Origin: Polyangium sp. 6x1
GTDB taxonomy: Bacteria; Myxococcota_A; Polyangia; Polyangiales; Polyangiaceae
Assembly: GCF_029946515.1 (NCBI RefSeq)
Contig: NZ_JARZHH010000034.1
Span: forward strand, 53,912 to 117,911
DNA: 64,000 nucleotides
Reading direction: 5' to 3'
The notes beneath the pieces were generated by a model that made no database searches, was not told where the DNA came from, and saw nothing but the letters and a program-made list of their open reading frames with translations. The position numbers and the translations under genes were made by a program. Positions 55,729-63,431 of this stretch are shown here, piece after piece (the stretch's first letter is position 1; the number at the start of each line of letters is the position of its first letter).

Positions 55729-56448
55729 ATGCGAACGCGCCCCTTCGCCGTCCTCGTCTCGATCGCACTCGCCGCGTGTTCCAAGGAGCCAGCCGGGGAC
55801 TCCGCCGAGCCCGCGCGAACCGGGACGCCCGCGCCTCCTTCGGCCGCGCCGCCCGCGCAGGCGACGCCGCCCGAGGCCATCGCAGCGCCCGATGACCTCG
55901 ACGTCGCCGCGCTGAAGAAGGCGCTCAAGTGCGCATCCGACGCGAAGAGCGGACCGTGCGCGGTGCTGAACGCGTTCGGCACGTGCAAGCCGTGGAACGC
56001 GGTCGTGCCTTCGGGTGACGGTCGATGGATCGGCCGCGGCTACCGCGTCGAGGGCGGCAAGACGAGCGATGAGTTCACCGTCGTCCGCTCGCGCCGCGTG
56101 CCGGCGAACGAGGTCGGTCCCGGCCAGCTCCCCGCGAAGGTCGGCATCGGCGACATCGCCAAGCAGGAGGGCCAGGCGTTTTCCCAGGCGGACCGGCTGA
56201 TCCGCACGCTCGAACGGTCGGACGTCCCGCCGCGGTCGAACATGGCGCTCGAGTACTTGAAGAAGCGCGAGTCGTGGCCCGAGGGGTTCACCATGAAGAC
56301 CGTCGGGGGCCAGGTGTACGTCGCGTCCGAGGGAGGCGCGTTCGTCTGTCAGGGTCCGAAGCAGGAGCTTTATCTCGTCCAGCGCGCCGCGACGCGGGGC
56401 GGAGCGGGAGAGGGGCTCTACGCCACAGCGTATCCCGTGAGCTGGTGA
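55729..56448 (+). CDS. Lipoprotein, 239 aa
   Basis: The signal peptide ends in a Leu-Ala-Ala-Cys lipobox (about residues 14-17) followed by a Pro/Ala linker and a globular domain containing four Cys (Lys-Cys-Ala-Ser, Gly-Pro-Cys-Ala, Gly-Thr-Cys-Lys-Pro-Trp, Phe-Val-Cys-Gln). No family is recognised. The start at 55729 gives the signal peptide; the frame opens 18 bases earlier. It lies 33 bp downstream of the ComEA-like gene. Confidence 0.8.
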   Translation: MRTRPFAVLVSIALAACSKEPAGDSAEPARTGTPAPPSAAPPAQATPPEAIAAPDDLDVAALKKALKCASDAKSGPCAVLNAFGTCKPWNAVVPSGDGRWIGRGYRVEGGKTSDEFTVVRSRRVPANEVGPGQLPAKVGIGDIAKQEGQAFSQADRLIRTLERSDVPPRSNMALEYLKKRESWPEGFTMKTVGGQVYVASEGGAFVCQGPKQELYLVQRAATRGGAGEGLYATAYPVSW

Positions 56449-56545
56449 CAAAAACCGACTACCGGGCGCGCAGGCCGGGCCGGGAGAGCGAGGGCCGGGC
56501 GTGAGGATGCACTGCGCGGCCTCGGGCCTGTGCTAAGGACGCGGC

Positions 56546-57310
56546 GTGTCCCGCCCCGATGGCCGTAGCCCCGCCGAACCTCGCCCCGTCGAGATCGTCC
56601 CGCACTTCCACCGCAACGCGGAGGGCTCCGTGCTCTACCGCGCCGGCGGCACGGTCGTGCTCTGCACCGCGTCGATCGACGCGGTCGTGCCCGCATGGAT
56701 GGCCGGCAAGGGCAAAGGCTGGCTGACGGCGGAGTACCAGATGCACCCGCGGGCGAGCCGCGCGCGAAGGGAAGCGCGCGAAGGACGCGGCAAGTCGCCG
56801 AGCGGGCGGACGCAGGAGATCCAGCGGCTCATCGGGCGCGCGCTCCGGAGCGCGATCGACCTCGACGCGTTCGGCGAGCGCACGATCGTGATCGACTGCG
56901 ACGTGCTGGAGGCGGACGGAGGGACGCGGACGGCGTCGGTCACCGGAGGCTTCGTGGCCATGGCGCTCGCGCTCGCGAAGCTGCGCTCCGCGGACCAGAT
57001 CGCGCCGGTGCTGCGCGATCAGGTGGCCGCGATCAGCGTCGGTCACGTCGGCGGCGAGGCGATGCTCGACCTCGTCTACGTGGAGGACAGCCAGGCGCGC
57101 GTGGACCTCAACGTCGTGGCCACGGCGCGTGGAGCGATCGTCGAGGTGCAAGCGACGGCCGAGGGCGAGGCGATCGGTCGGCGCGAGCTCGACGGCATGG
57201 TCGACATCGGGCTCGCGGGCGTCGAGAAGCTCGTGGCAATGCAACGAAGCGCGCTCGCCGCCGCGGGGGTCGAGCTCGCTTCGCTCTTCCAGGCGGGGAG
57301 ATTCGCATGA
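56546..57310 (+). CDS. rph: Ribonuclease PH
   Basis: The 254-residue protein matches RNase PH throughout: Arg-Pro-Asp-Gly-Arg at residues 3-7, Glu-Gly-Ser-Val-Leu (the phosphate-binding lead strand), Met-His-Pro-Arg-Ala, the central Gly-Gly-Thr-Arg-Thr-Ala-Ser-Val-Thr-Gly-Gly motif and C-terminal Ala-Thr-Ala-Glu. It trims tRNA 3' ends by phosphorolysis. The start codon is GTG. The stop overlaps rdgB in an ATGA junction (57307-57310). Confidence 0.97.
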   Translation: MSRPDGRSPAEPRPVEIVPHFHRNAEGSVLYRAGGTVVLCTASIDAVVPAWMAGKGKGWLTAEYQMHPRASRARREAREGRGKSPSGRTQEIQRLIGRALRSAIDLDAFGERTIVIDCDVLEADGGTRTASVTGGFVAMALALAKLRSADQIAPVLRDQVAAISVGHVGGEAMLDLVYVEDSQARVDLNVVATARGAIVEVQATAEGEAIGRRELDGMVDIGLAGVEKLVAMQRSALAAAGVELASLFQAGRFA

Positions 57311-57972
57311 GCGAGCCGAACCTGCCGCTCTCGATCCTCGTCGCCACGACGAACCGCGGAAAGCTCGCGGAGCTCTTGGCGATCTTCGCCGACCTGCCCA
57401 TCAAGCTCCTTCCGCTCTCGCAGGTGCTGCCCGATCTGCCGCCGATCATCGAGGACGGCGCGACGTTCGTGGACAACGCCTTGATCAAGGCGCGCACCGG
57501 GGCCGAGGCCGCGATGATGGTGACGCTCGCGGAGGACGCGGGGCTCGAGGTCGACGCGCTCGCGGGCCGGCCCGGCGTGCGCTCGGCGCGCTTCGCGAAG
57601 GAAGGCGCGACCGACTCGGAGAACAACGCGGCGCTGCTCGCGGCGCTCGAAGAGATCGACGACGAGCATCGGACGGCGCGCTTCCGTTGCACGATGGTGC
57701 TGCTCGATCCGTGGAACGAGGTCGAGCCCGAGGTCATCTGCGAGGGCCGCTGCGAGGGGACGATCGCGCGGCAGGCGCGCGGCGCGGGCGGCTTCGGCTA
57801 CGACCCGCTCTTCATCGTCAAGGGCGACGGCCGCACGATGGCCGAGCTCGGCGACGACGAGAAGAACCGCATCAGCCACCGCGCCGAGGCAGCGCGCGCG
57901 ATGCGGCCCGTGCTCGAGGCGTTGATCGAGAACCGGCGCGCGACGGCGGCGCGCGTGGTGGGCGAGCGGTGA
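57307..57972 (+). CDS. rdgB: XTP/dITP diphosphatase (RdgB/HAM1)
   Basis: 221 residues. Thr-Thr-Asn-Arg-Gly-Lys-Leu-Ala-Glu-Leu at the N terminus, Asp-Ala-Gly-Leu-Glu-Val-Asp-Ala-Leu in the middle, Phe-Gly-Tyr-Asp-Pro-Leu-Phe and the closing Ser-His-Arg-Ala-Glu-Ala are the family's signature residues. It removes non-canonical purine nucleotides (XTP, dITP). It overlaps rph and atpZ by 4 bp each. The rph-rdgB arrangement is common in bacteria. Confidence 0.97.
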   Translation: MSEPNLPLSILVATTNRGKLAELLAIFADLPIKLLPLSQVLPDLPPIIEDGATFVDNALIKARTGAEAAMMVTLAEDAGLEVDALAGRPGVRSARFAKEGATDSENNAALLAALEEIDDEHRTARFRCTMVLLDPWNEVEPEVICEGRCEGTIARQARGAGGFGYDPLFIVKGDGRTMAELGDDEKNRISHRAEAARAMRPVLEALIENRRATAARVVGER

Positions 57973-58367
57973 ACGGCAAGGAGCGCAAGCGCCCGCCGAA
58001 GGTCGAGGAGTGGCGCGGCGTCGGCAGCCTCGGGACGATCGGGCTCGAGGTCGTGCTGTCGATCGCGTTCGGCTACTTCGGCGGCCGCTGGCTCGACGGC
58101 AAATTCGGCACCGAGCCGTACCTCGCGATCCTCGGCTTCTGCTTCGGCATCGGCGCGGCCGTGCGGGCCTTCCAGCGCGCGCTGCGCGAGATGAAGGCCC
58201 AGGCCGAGCGCGAGGAGCGCGAGCAGGGCAATCCGCTTCCGCGGTACGACACGCCCGACGAGCGCAAGGACGCGCCTGCGATCACGAACGACGGCGACGC
58301 GAAGGCCACGAAGGACGACGAAGGCGCGCGTGACGACGACGAGGCCGACGGGAGGCGGGGCGGATGA
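57969..58367 (+). CDS. atpZ: AtpZ/AtpI-type ATP synthase-associated membrane protein
   Basis: From GTG (57969, overlapping the rdgB stop) this 132-residue protein has two membrane helices with the AtpZ pattern Ser-Leu-Gly-Thr-Ile-Gly-Leu-Glu and Phe-Gly-Tyr-Phe-Gly-Gly-Arg-Trp-Leu-Asp-Gly-Lys-Phe-Gly-Thr-Glu-Pro. These are followed by a charged tail rich in Glu, Asp and Lys. AtpZ/AtpI proteins lie next to F1Fo operons and may take part in Mg2+ or Ca2+ uptake or c-ring assembly. The stop overlaps atpI by 4 bp. Confidence 0.88.
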   Translation: MNGKERKRPPKVEEWRGVGSLGTIGLEVVLSIAFGYFGGRWLDGKFGTEPYLAILGFCFGIGAAVRAFQRALREMKAQAEREEREQGNPLPRYDTPDERKDAPAITNDGDAKATKDDEGARDDDEADGRRGG

Positions 58368-58882
58368 GCGACGCGGAGAAGCCTTCCAAGCTCGACGCGC
58401 CGATGCGCGGGGCGCTCGTCGGGGTGATCGGAACGGCGGTCGTCTTGACGATCGGCTCGTTTGCGCTCGGCGGTCCGCGGTTCGGGATCGGCGTGGCGAT
58501 TGGCGGGGTGCTCGCGCCGGTGAACCTCTGGGTGTTCGCGCAGGTGGGCGAGGCCTTTTTGTCCCGGCGGGGAAACACGGCGCCCTGGGCGGTCATCGCC
58601 ACGTTGAAGCTCGCGCTTTTGCTGGGCGGGGTTTGGCTCATCCTGCGCAGCGGGATCGCGTCGGGGCTCGCGCTCGCCGTGGGTTATGGGGCGCTGCCCA
58701 TTGGGATCACGGTGGGGACGCTGTTTGGCCCAAAGCCCCCGGACGACGTAGAGGAGGGGGACGGGCGGCGAACGACGGGGTCTGGTTCACGAAGTTCGCG
58801 AAGATCTTTCGGGGACGCGCCGCGCGAAGATGTGCTAAAGGCGAGGCCCGCCGACGAGGGGGACCCCTCGAACGAGCCCTGA
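58364..58882 (+). CDS. atpI: ATP synthase subunit I (AtpI)
   Basis: 172 residues with about four membrane helices (Gly-Val-Ile-Gly-Thr-Ala-Val-Val-Leu-Thr-Ile; Ile-Gly-Gly-Val-Leu-Ala-Pro-Val-Asn-Leu-Trp; Val-Ile-Ala-Thr-Leu-Lys-Leu-Ala-Leu-Leu-Leu-Gly-Gly; Ala-Val-Gly-Tyr-Gly-Ala-Leu-Pro-Ile-Gly) and a soluble C-terminal tail. This is the ATP synthase I layout. It helps c-ring assembly in related systems. It is followed 60 bp later by atpB. The C-terminal Asp/Arg-rich tail is longer than usual. Confidence 0.87.
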   Translation: MSDAEKPSKLDAPMRGALVGVIGTAVVLTIGSFALGGPRFGIGVAIGGVLAPVNLWVFAQVGEAFLSRRGNTAPWAVIATLKLALLLGGVWLILRSGIASGLALAVGYGALPIGITVGTLFGPKPPDDVEEGDGRRTTGSGSRSSRRSFGDAPREDVLKARPADEGDPSNEP

Positions 58883-58942
58883 GATCGAGCAGCGAGTACG
58901 AGTTCGAGATTGGAGCGCTCCGGTGATGGAGCGACGACGGTC

Positions 58943-59716
58943 ATGCCCGAGCATACTGGTTTTCTGACCTTCCTCCTGGCCCACCTCCCTGGTCTCCGCG
59001 AGAACGCGAAGAACCTCGGCCACACGTTCATCGGTCACGAGCCGATGAGCTACCACTCGGTCGAGCCGATCTTCGCGAGCCTGCTCATCATCATCGTGTT
59101 CATCGCGATGGCGATGTCGGTGCGCTCGAAGTTCCGGCGGCTCGACGAGTCGGTGATCCCGGACGACAGGCTCAGCCTGCGCACGTTCTTCGAGGCGTTC
59201 TTTGGCTACTTCTACGACATGGCCAAGGACGTGATGGGGGCGGAGAACGCCAAGCGGTACTTCCCGCTGATCGGCGGCGCCGCCGGCTTCATCTTCTTCT
59301 CGAACGTCTCGGGCCTGATCCCCGGCTTCTCGCCGCCCACGTCCAGCCTGAACGTCACGCTCGGCTGCGCGCTGCTCGTCTTCCTCTCCTTCAACATCTG
59401 GGGCATCAAGGAGAACGGCTGGAGCTACATCGCGCACCTCGCGGGCCCGAAGTGGTACCTCGCGCCGCTCATCTTCCCGATCGAGGTCATCTCGACGTGC
59501 GTCCGTCCGATCACGCTCAGCGTGCGTCTGATGGTCAACATCGCGGTCGACCACCTCATCGCCTCGGTGTTCTTCGGCCTGGTCGCGATCTTCTTGCCGC
59601 TGCCCGTGATGATGCTCGGGCTCATCGTGATCGTCGTGCAGACGCTGGTGTTCTGCCTGCTCAGCAGCATCTACATCGGCCTCGCCACGGAGCACCACCA
59701 CGCCGGAGACCACTGA
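58943..59716 (+). CDS. atpB: F1Fo ATP synthase subunit a
   Basis: 257 residues with the AtpB pattern: Val-Glu-Pro-Ile-Phe-Ala near the N terminus, Arg-Tyr-Phe-Pro-Leu-Ile, Pro-Pro-Thr-Ser-Ser-Leu-Asn-Val-Thr in the middle, and the essential Arg in Ile-Thr-Leu-Ser-Val-Arg-Leu-Met-Val-Asn-Ile. It forms the proton (or ion) half-channels with the c ring in the inner membrane. ATG 58943 is favoured; an upstream in-frame TTG at 58910 is possible. It is followed, after 209 bp without a gene, by atpE. The other F1Fo subunits are not in the window. Confidence 0.96.
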   Translation: MPEHTGFLTFLLAHLPGLRENAKNLGHTFIGHEPMSYHSVEPIFASLLIIIVFIAMAMSVRSKFRRLDESVIPDDRLSLRTFFEAFFGYFYDMAKDVMGAENAKRYFPLIGGAAGFIFFSNVSGLIPGFSPPTSSLNVTLGCALLVFLSFNIWGIKENGWSYIAHLAGPKWYLAPLIFPIEVISTCVRPITLSVRLMVNIAVDHLIASVFFGLVAIFLPLPVMMLGLIVIVVQTLVFCLLSSIYIGLATEHHHAGDH

Positions 59717-59925
59717 GGCGCCCCCACCGGAAGATCCCGGTGGAATCCTCAAAAAGTCCCTAGCCAAACCGTCAGATTCGGATTAGAGCGGGGCCGCCCG
59801 AAGCGAAGCCCCCGAGCCCTCGAGGGGCTGGGACCAAGAGTCGGTCCCCCCGAACCCCGTGGGTCGTCTCGATTGATGCATGCAGCCCCCCATGGGGGCG
59901 CGTGGCCTGAAAGGAGCAGAATCGG
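59717..59925 (+). promoter_or_regulatory. atpB-atpE intergenic leader
   Basis: 209 bp without a gene. It contains a C5-AT-G5 palindrome (59887-59898) just before the strong AAAGGAG site (59910-59916) of atpE, and a short stem around GAGCCC/GGGGCT near 59815-59832. The long spacer may allow extra atpE expression by an internal promoter or by translation control. Confidence 0.4.
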
Positions 59926-60267
59926 ATGTCTCTCAAGAGCAAGCTCACCCTGTCCACGCTGGTCGCCACCGCGCTGGCCCTCGTTCCCAGCATGGCGTTC
60001 GCGCAGGATGCTGCTGCTTCGAACAAGTTCGACACGAGCGGCATGATCGCGCTGGCCGCCGGCCTCGCGATCGGCATCGCCGCCCTCGGCGGTACGCTCG
60101 GTCAGGGCCGCGCCGCTGCGGCCGCCCTCGAGGGCATCTCGCGCAACCCGGGCGCCGCGGCTCGTATCCAGACGCCGATGATTCTCGGCCTGGCCCTCAT
60201 CGAGTCGCTCGTGCTCTTCGCGCTGATCATCGCGTTCTTGCTCCAGGGCAAGATCCCGCAGCTCTGA
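59926..60267 (+). CDS. atpE: F1Fo ATP synthase subunit c with signal-peptide-like N-terminal extension
   Basis: 113 residues, about 30 longer than typical c subunits. Residues 1-26 look like a signal peptide (basic start, Leu/Thr core, Ser-Met-Ala-Phe-Ala end). The mature part is the usual two-helix hairpin: Gly-Gln-Gly-Arg-Ala-Ala-Ala in helix 1, the Arg-Asn-Pro loop and the ion-binding carboxylate Glu in Leu-Ala-Leu-Ile-Glu-Ser-Leu-Val. The Gln and Glu-Ser pair also occur in Na+-type rings but the following Thr is replaced by Leu, so the ion cannot be told. A strong AAAGGAG site precedes the ATG. Confidence 0.95.
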   Translation: MSLKSKLTLSTLVATALALVPSMAFAQDAAASNKFDTSGMIALAAGLAIGIAALGGTLGQGRAAAAALEGISRNPGAAARIQTPMILGLALIESLVLFALIIAFLLQGKIPQL

Positions 60268-60302
60268 TCGGACAGGCCACGCGCGGTTTCACCGGGCCGC
60301 GA

Positions 60303-60334
60303 AGCAGGGCGTCGAGGTAGCTCGGCGCCCTGCT
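60303..60334. terminator. Hairpin between atpE and the AarF gene
   Basis: AGCAGGGCG (60303-60311) pairs with CGCCCTGCT (60326-60334), with a second CGAG/CTCG stem inside. It lies in the 82-bp convergent gap. It has no T run. Confidence 0.5.
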
Positions 60335-60349
60335 CTGCGCATGTGGCGG

Positions 60350-62068
60350 TCAACGTAGGTGGCGGAGCATGTCGAGCGCGACATGCCCGAACATCACGAG
60401 CACGCCGAAGACGAGGAGCGTGATGCCGAGCGGATCCTTTCGATCCGTTTGAAGCAGCCACGTCCCCGCGAAGACGAAGGTCGCCACGACGAAGCCCGCG
60501 AAGAGGCGGCGTCCGAGGCGATCGACCGTCCGCGGGAGGGTCGGATCGGTGGTGCGTAAGGTCAGGCGTCCGAGGCGCAGGTCGTCGAGGACCTCGCGGA
60601 GTTGTTGCGGCAAGTCGTAGGCAGCGCCGGAAAGGCGCTCGACGCCGCGCCAGAGCTCCATCCCGACGCGCTCGGGCGAGTAACGTTTGCGCAGGAGATC
60701 GAGGAAGAACGGACGCGCGACGCCAAAGACGTCGAGGTCCGGATCGATCTCCTTGCCGACGCCCTCGATCGTCATGATCGCCTTGCCGACGAGCAAGAAG
60801 TCCGGCGGGATCTCGATGCCGTACTTGCTCGCGCCGCGCATGAGGTCGCTGATCATCGCGGCCACGTCGATCTCCTTGAGCGGCCTGCCGAGATACTTCT
60901 CCGCCAGGACGCTCACCTCGGCGCGGTAGGCGCGCATGTCGACCTTCTTCGTCGGTGTGCCGATCGCGTAGAGCGCGTCCGCGACGCCGAGGTGGTCCTG
61001 ACGAACGGCGGCGACCATCAGGTCGAGCGTCTTGTCGCGCATCTCCGGCGACAAACGTCCGACCATGCCGAGGTCGATGAGGCCAATCGTGGGGCTGTCG
61101 GGATCGCCCGAGATCAAGATGTTCCCGGGGTGCGGGTCCGCGTGGAAAAACCCGTCCTCGAAGATCATCTTCACGACGATCCCGACGGCGGCCTGCGCGA
61201 TCGCCGGGCCCTTGTGCCCATGGTTGCGGATCTCGTCGTAGACCTTGCCGCCGGGCAGGAGCTCCAGCGTGAGCACGGTCTTCGACGAGGCCTCGCGGTA
61301 GACGCGCGGGAAACGCGCGTGCGGATGTCCCGCGAAGTTCCGCGCGAACTTCTCGGCGTGCTCGGCCTCGAGGCCGAAGTCGAGCTCGCTCGTGATCGCG
61401 CGATCGAACTGATCGACGAGCGCCGACGGTTGGTACAAGGCCGACTCGGGGATCGTGCGCTCGATGAGCTTCGCGAGCGCGTGCAAGAGCTCGAGGTCGC
61501 GCGCCACGGTCGTGCGCACGCCGGGCCGCTGCACCTTCACGACGACCTCCTGCGGGCCATCCGCGTGCTTGAGCACCGCGCGGTGCACCTGGCCGATCGA
61601 CGCCGCGGCGAGAGGTTTTTCCTCGAAGCGCTCGTAGACGTCCTCGATCGGCGCGCCGAGCGAGGCCTCGACCGCGTTCTTGATCTCGCTCCACGGCAGC
61701 GGGTTGACCTCGTCCTGGAGCTTCTTCAGCTCGACGATCCAGTCGTTCGGCAGGACGTCGGGGCGCGTGGAGGCGATCTGGCCGAGCTTCACGAACGAGG
61801 GGCCGAGATCCATGCACACGAGCCGCACGCGCTCGGGTAGCGAGATGCGCCGTCGTTCTTCCTCGCCGCGCTTCGCGTCGGCCTCGGGCGCCTCGACCAG
61901 CGCGTCGCTCGCCTCGCCGCCCGCGGGGAGCTCGGGCAGGGCTTGCGCGCGTGCGCGACCGCCGAGCCCGAGCCGCTGCGCGAGCTCGCCGAAGCCGTGA
62001 CGAACGAGCACGACGTAGATCTGGCGCAGTCGGCCGAGATCACGAACAGCGTTGACGATCGAGACCAT
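60350..62068 (-). CDS. AarF/UbiB family ABC1 atypical kinase
   Basis: The 572-residue protein has the ABC1 kinase pattern: Val-Lys-Leu-Gly-Gln-Ile-Ala-Ser-Thr-Arg-Pro-Asp (the KxGQ motif), Ala-Ala-Ala-Ser-Ile-Gly-Gln-Val-His-Arg-Ala (Ala-rich loop in place of the Gly loop), Val-Val-Lys-Val-Gln-Arg-Pro-Gly (the Lys), Phe-Phe-His-Ala-Asp-Pro-His-Pro-Gly-Asn and Leu-Ile-Asp-Leu-Gly-Met. Two C-terminal membrane helices follow. The family supports ubiquinone biosynthesis (UbiB) or lipid homeostasis, with weak or unusual ATPase activity. A preceding charged insert at about 55-75 is variable in the family. Confidence 0.93.
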   Translation of the reverse strand: MVSIVNAVRDLGRLRQIYVVLVRHGFGELAQRLGLGGRARAQALPELPAGGEASDALVEAPEADAKRGEEERRRISLPERVRLVCMDLGPSFVKLGQIASTRPDVLPNDWIVELKKLQDEVNPLPWSEIKNAVEASLGAPIEDVYERFEEKPLAAASIGQVHRAVLKHADGPQEVVVKVQRPGVRTTVARDLELLHALAKLIERTIPESALYQPSALVDQFDRAITSELDFGLEAEHAEKFARNFAGHPHARFPRVYREASSKTVLTLELLPGGKVYDEIRNHGHKGPAIAQAAVGIVVKMIFEDGFFHADPHPGNILISGDPDSPTIGLIDLGMVGRLSPEMRDKTLDLMVAAVRQDHLGVADALYAIGTPTKKVDMRAYRAEVSVLAEKYLGRPLKEIDVAAMISDLMRGASKYGIEIPPDFLLVGKAIMTIEGVGKEIDPDLDVFGVARPFFLDLLRKRYSPERVGMELWRGVERLSGAAYDLPQQLREVLDDLRLGRLTLRTTDPTLPRTVDRLGRRLFAGFVVATFVFAGTWLLQTDRKDPLGITLLVFGVLVMFGHVALDMLRHLR

Positions 62069-62095
62069 GGTGAGCGCTCTCTGTCGTGAGGGCTT

Positions 62096-63424
62096 CTAGC
62101 GTACTCGCACGACCGTGCCTACGTCGTGCGTGCTCGGCAAGGCGGCGGTCCATCCTGCGGGCACGCGCGGCGTGGTCCAGAAGAAGAGCCGCTGCGCGTC
62201 CAGCGGCGCGAGGTTCACGCAGCCGTGGCTGCGCATCTGGCCGAACGATCGATGCCAGAACGCGCCGTGCAGGCCCACGCCCTTCGCGAAGAACTGCACC
62301 CACGGCACGTCTTCCATCCGGTAGTACCGCGTCGCGCCCTCGTCCTCGAGGTTGTCCATGTTCGACGTGAAGAGCTTCGCCCAGATCCGCGACGTCCCGC
62401 GCGGCGTCGCCGTCGCCGATCCTTCGCGGCCCTTGCCCGTCGAGACGAGCGTCGCGAACACGGGGCGTTTGCCCTCGTAGGCCACGAGCGTCTGGCTCTC
62501 GAGCTCCACGTCGATCCACTTCTCGCCCGCAGCGACGTCGACCTCGGGCGGCGGCGGCGCGATCGTCGGGTGTCGTAGCTCCGACGAGCGGACCCACGCG
62601 TTCTCGCCGATGCGCGAGAAGCGCGCGCCGCCCGCGTTTTTCTCCTCGAAGAAGGGCACACGCTCGAAGCGCGCGCGGCTCGACTCCACCTTGCCGAGCG
62701 CGCTCGGCGACGAAAACACCTTCGCCTTGTCGACGAGGATCCACGCGAAGGGCAAGGCGTCCGCGGGCGCGTCGGGCTTGATCTCCTCGCCGCGGAACGC
62801 GAGCGGCCGCGCGGGGCCGAGGTCGCGCATCGGGATCCACAGCTCGTTGTGGCTGCGGCCGTAGCGCGCGCCCTCGACGACGCGCTCCTCCACGATCGCC
62901 ACGGCGAACCCAGGTTCGAGCTGCATGTCGGGCGCGCCGATGTCGACCGCGTGAAGCTTTTTGTACGCAAACGATCCGTCGGGGCCGACGAAGTAGTACC
63001 GGAAGGGCAAACCGTCCGCGGTCTCGCGAATCGCGCGGTAGCCGGCGTTGACGAACGGCGTCTCCGCGAGCTCGACGGCGTCCTCGCAGACCCACGCGAG
63101 CGGGCCGATCGAGAGGAACCGGCCCTTGCAGCCAGGTCCACGGCGCACGGCGAAGATCGGCAGGTGCACGTCGAGCGCGGCCGAGCCGCGGCGAGGCGCG
63201 CCTTCCCAGGGCGAGGCGAGGATCGGCTGATCGGCCTTGAGGATCCGCGCGCTCACGATGCCCTCGGGCAGCGGCTCGGTCTCGGGCGCGACCCAGGGAG
63301 GCTCGTTCGAGGCGCGGGCGTGTCCGGCGACGAGCAGCGCGGCGAGCGTGAAGGAGAGGAAGGGCGGGGCGTGACGGGTGACTCGCAGGGTTTGTCCACG
63401 CGAGCCACCCATGACGACCCCCAT
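62096..63424 (-). CDS. Secreted L,D-transpeptidase (YkuD domain)
   Basis: The 442-residue protein has a signal peptide (about 20-39), a long N-terminal part with SH3-like strand pairs, and the YkuD domain near the C terminus (about 310-430). It shows Ile-Asp-Val-Glu-Leu-Glu-Ser-Gln-Thr-Leu, Thr-Pro-Arg-Gly-Thr, His-Gly-Ala-Phe-Trp-His and the catalytic Ser-His-Gly-Cys-Val-Asn-Leu motif. L,D-transpeptidases form 3-3 crosslinks in peptidoglycan or attach lipoproteins to it. A second Met 12 bases downstream is also possible as start. It starts 7 bp after the stop of the FHA gene upstream, so both are one transcript. Confidence 0.93.
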   Translation of the reverse strand: MGVVMGGSRGQTLRVTRHAPPFLSFTLAALLVAGHARASNEPPWVAPETEPLPEGIVSARILKADQPILASPWEGAPRRGSAALDVHLPIFAVRRGPGCKGRFLSIGPLAWVCEDAVELAETPFVNAGYRAIRETADGLPFRYYFVGPDGSFAYKKLHAVDIGAPDMQLEPGFAVAIVEERVVEGARYGRSHNELWIPMRDLGPARPLAFRGEEIKPDAPADALPFAWILVDKAKVFSSPSALGKVESSRARFERVPFFEEKNAGGARFSRIGENAWVRSSELRHPTIAPPPPEVDVAAGEKWIDVELESQTLVAYEGKRPVFATLVSTGKGREGSATATPRGTSRIWAKLFTSNMDNLEDEGATRYYRMEDVPWVQFFAKGVGLHGAFWHRSFGQMRSHGCVNLAPLDAQRLFFWTTPRVPAGWTAALPSTHDVGTVVRVR

Positions 63425-63431
63425 CAGCGCA

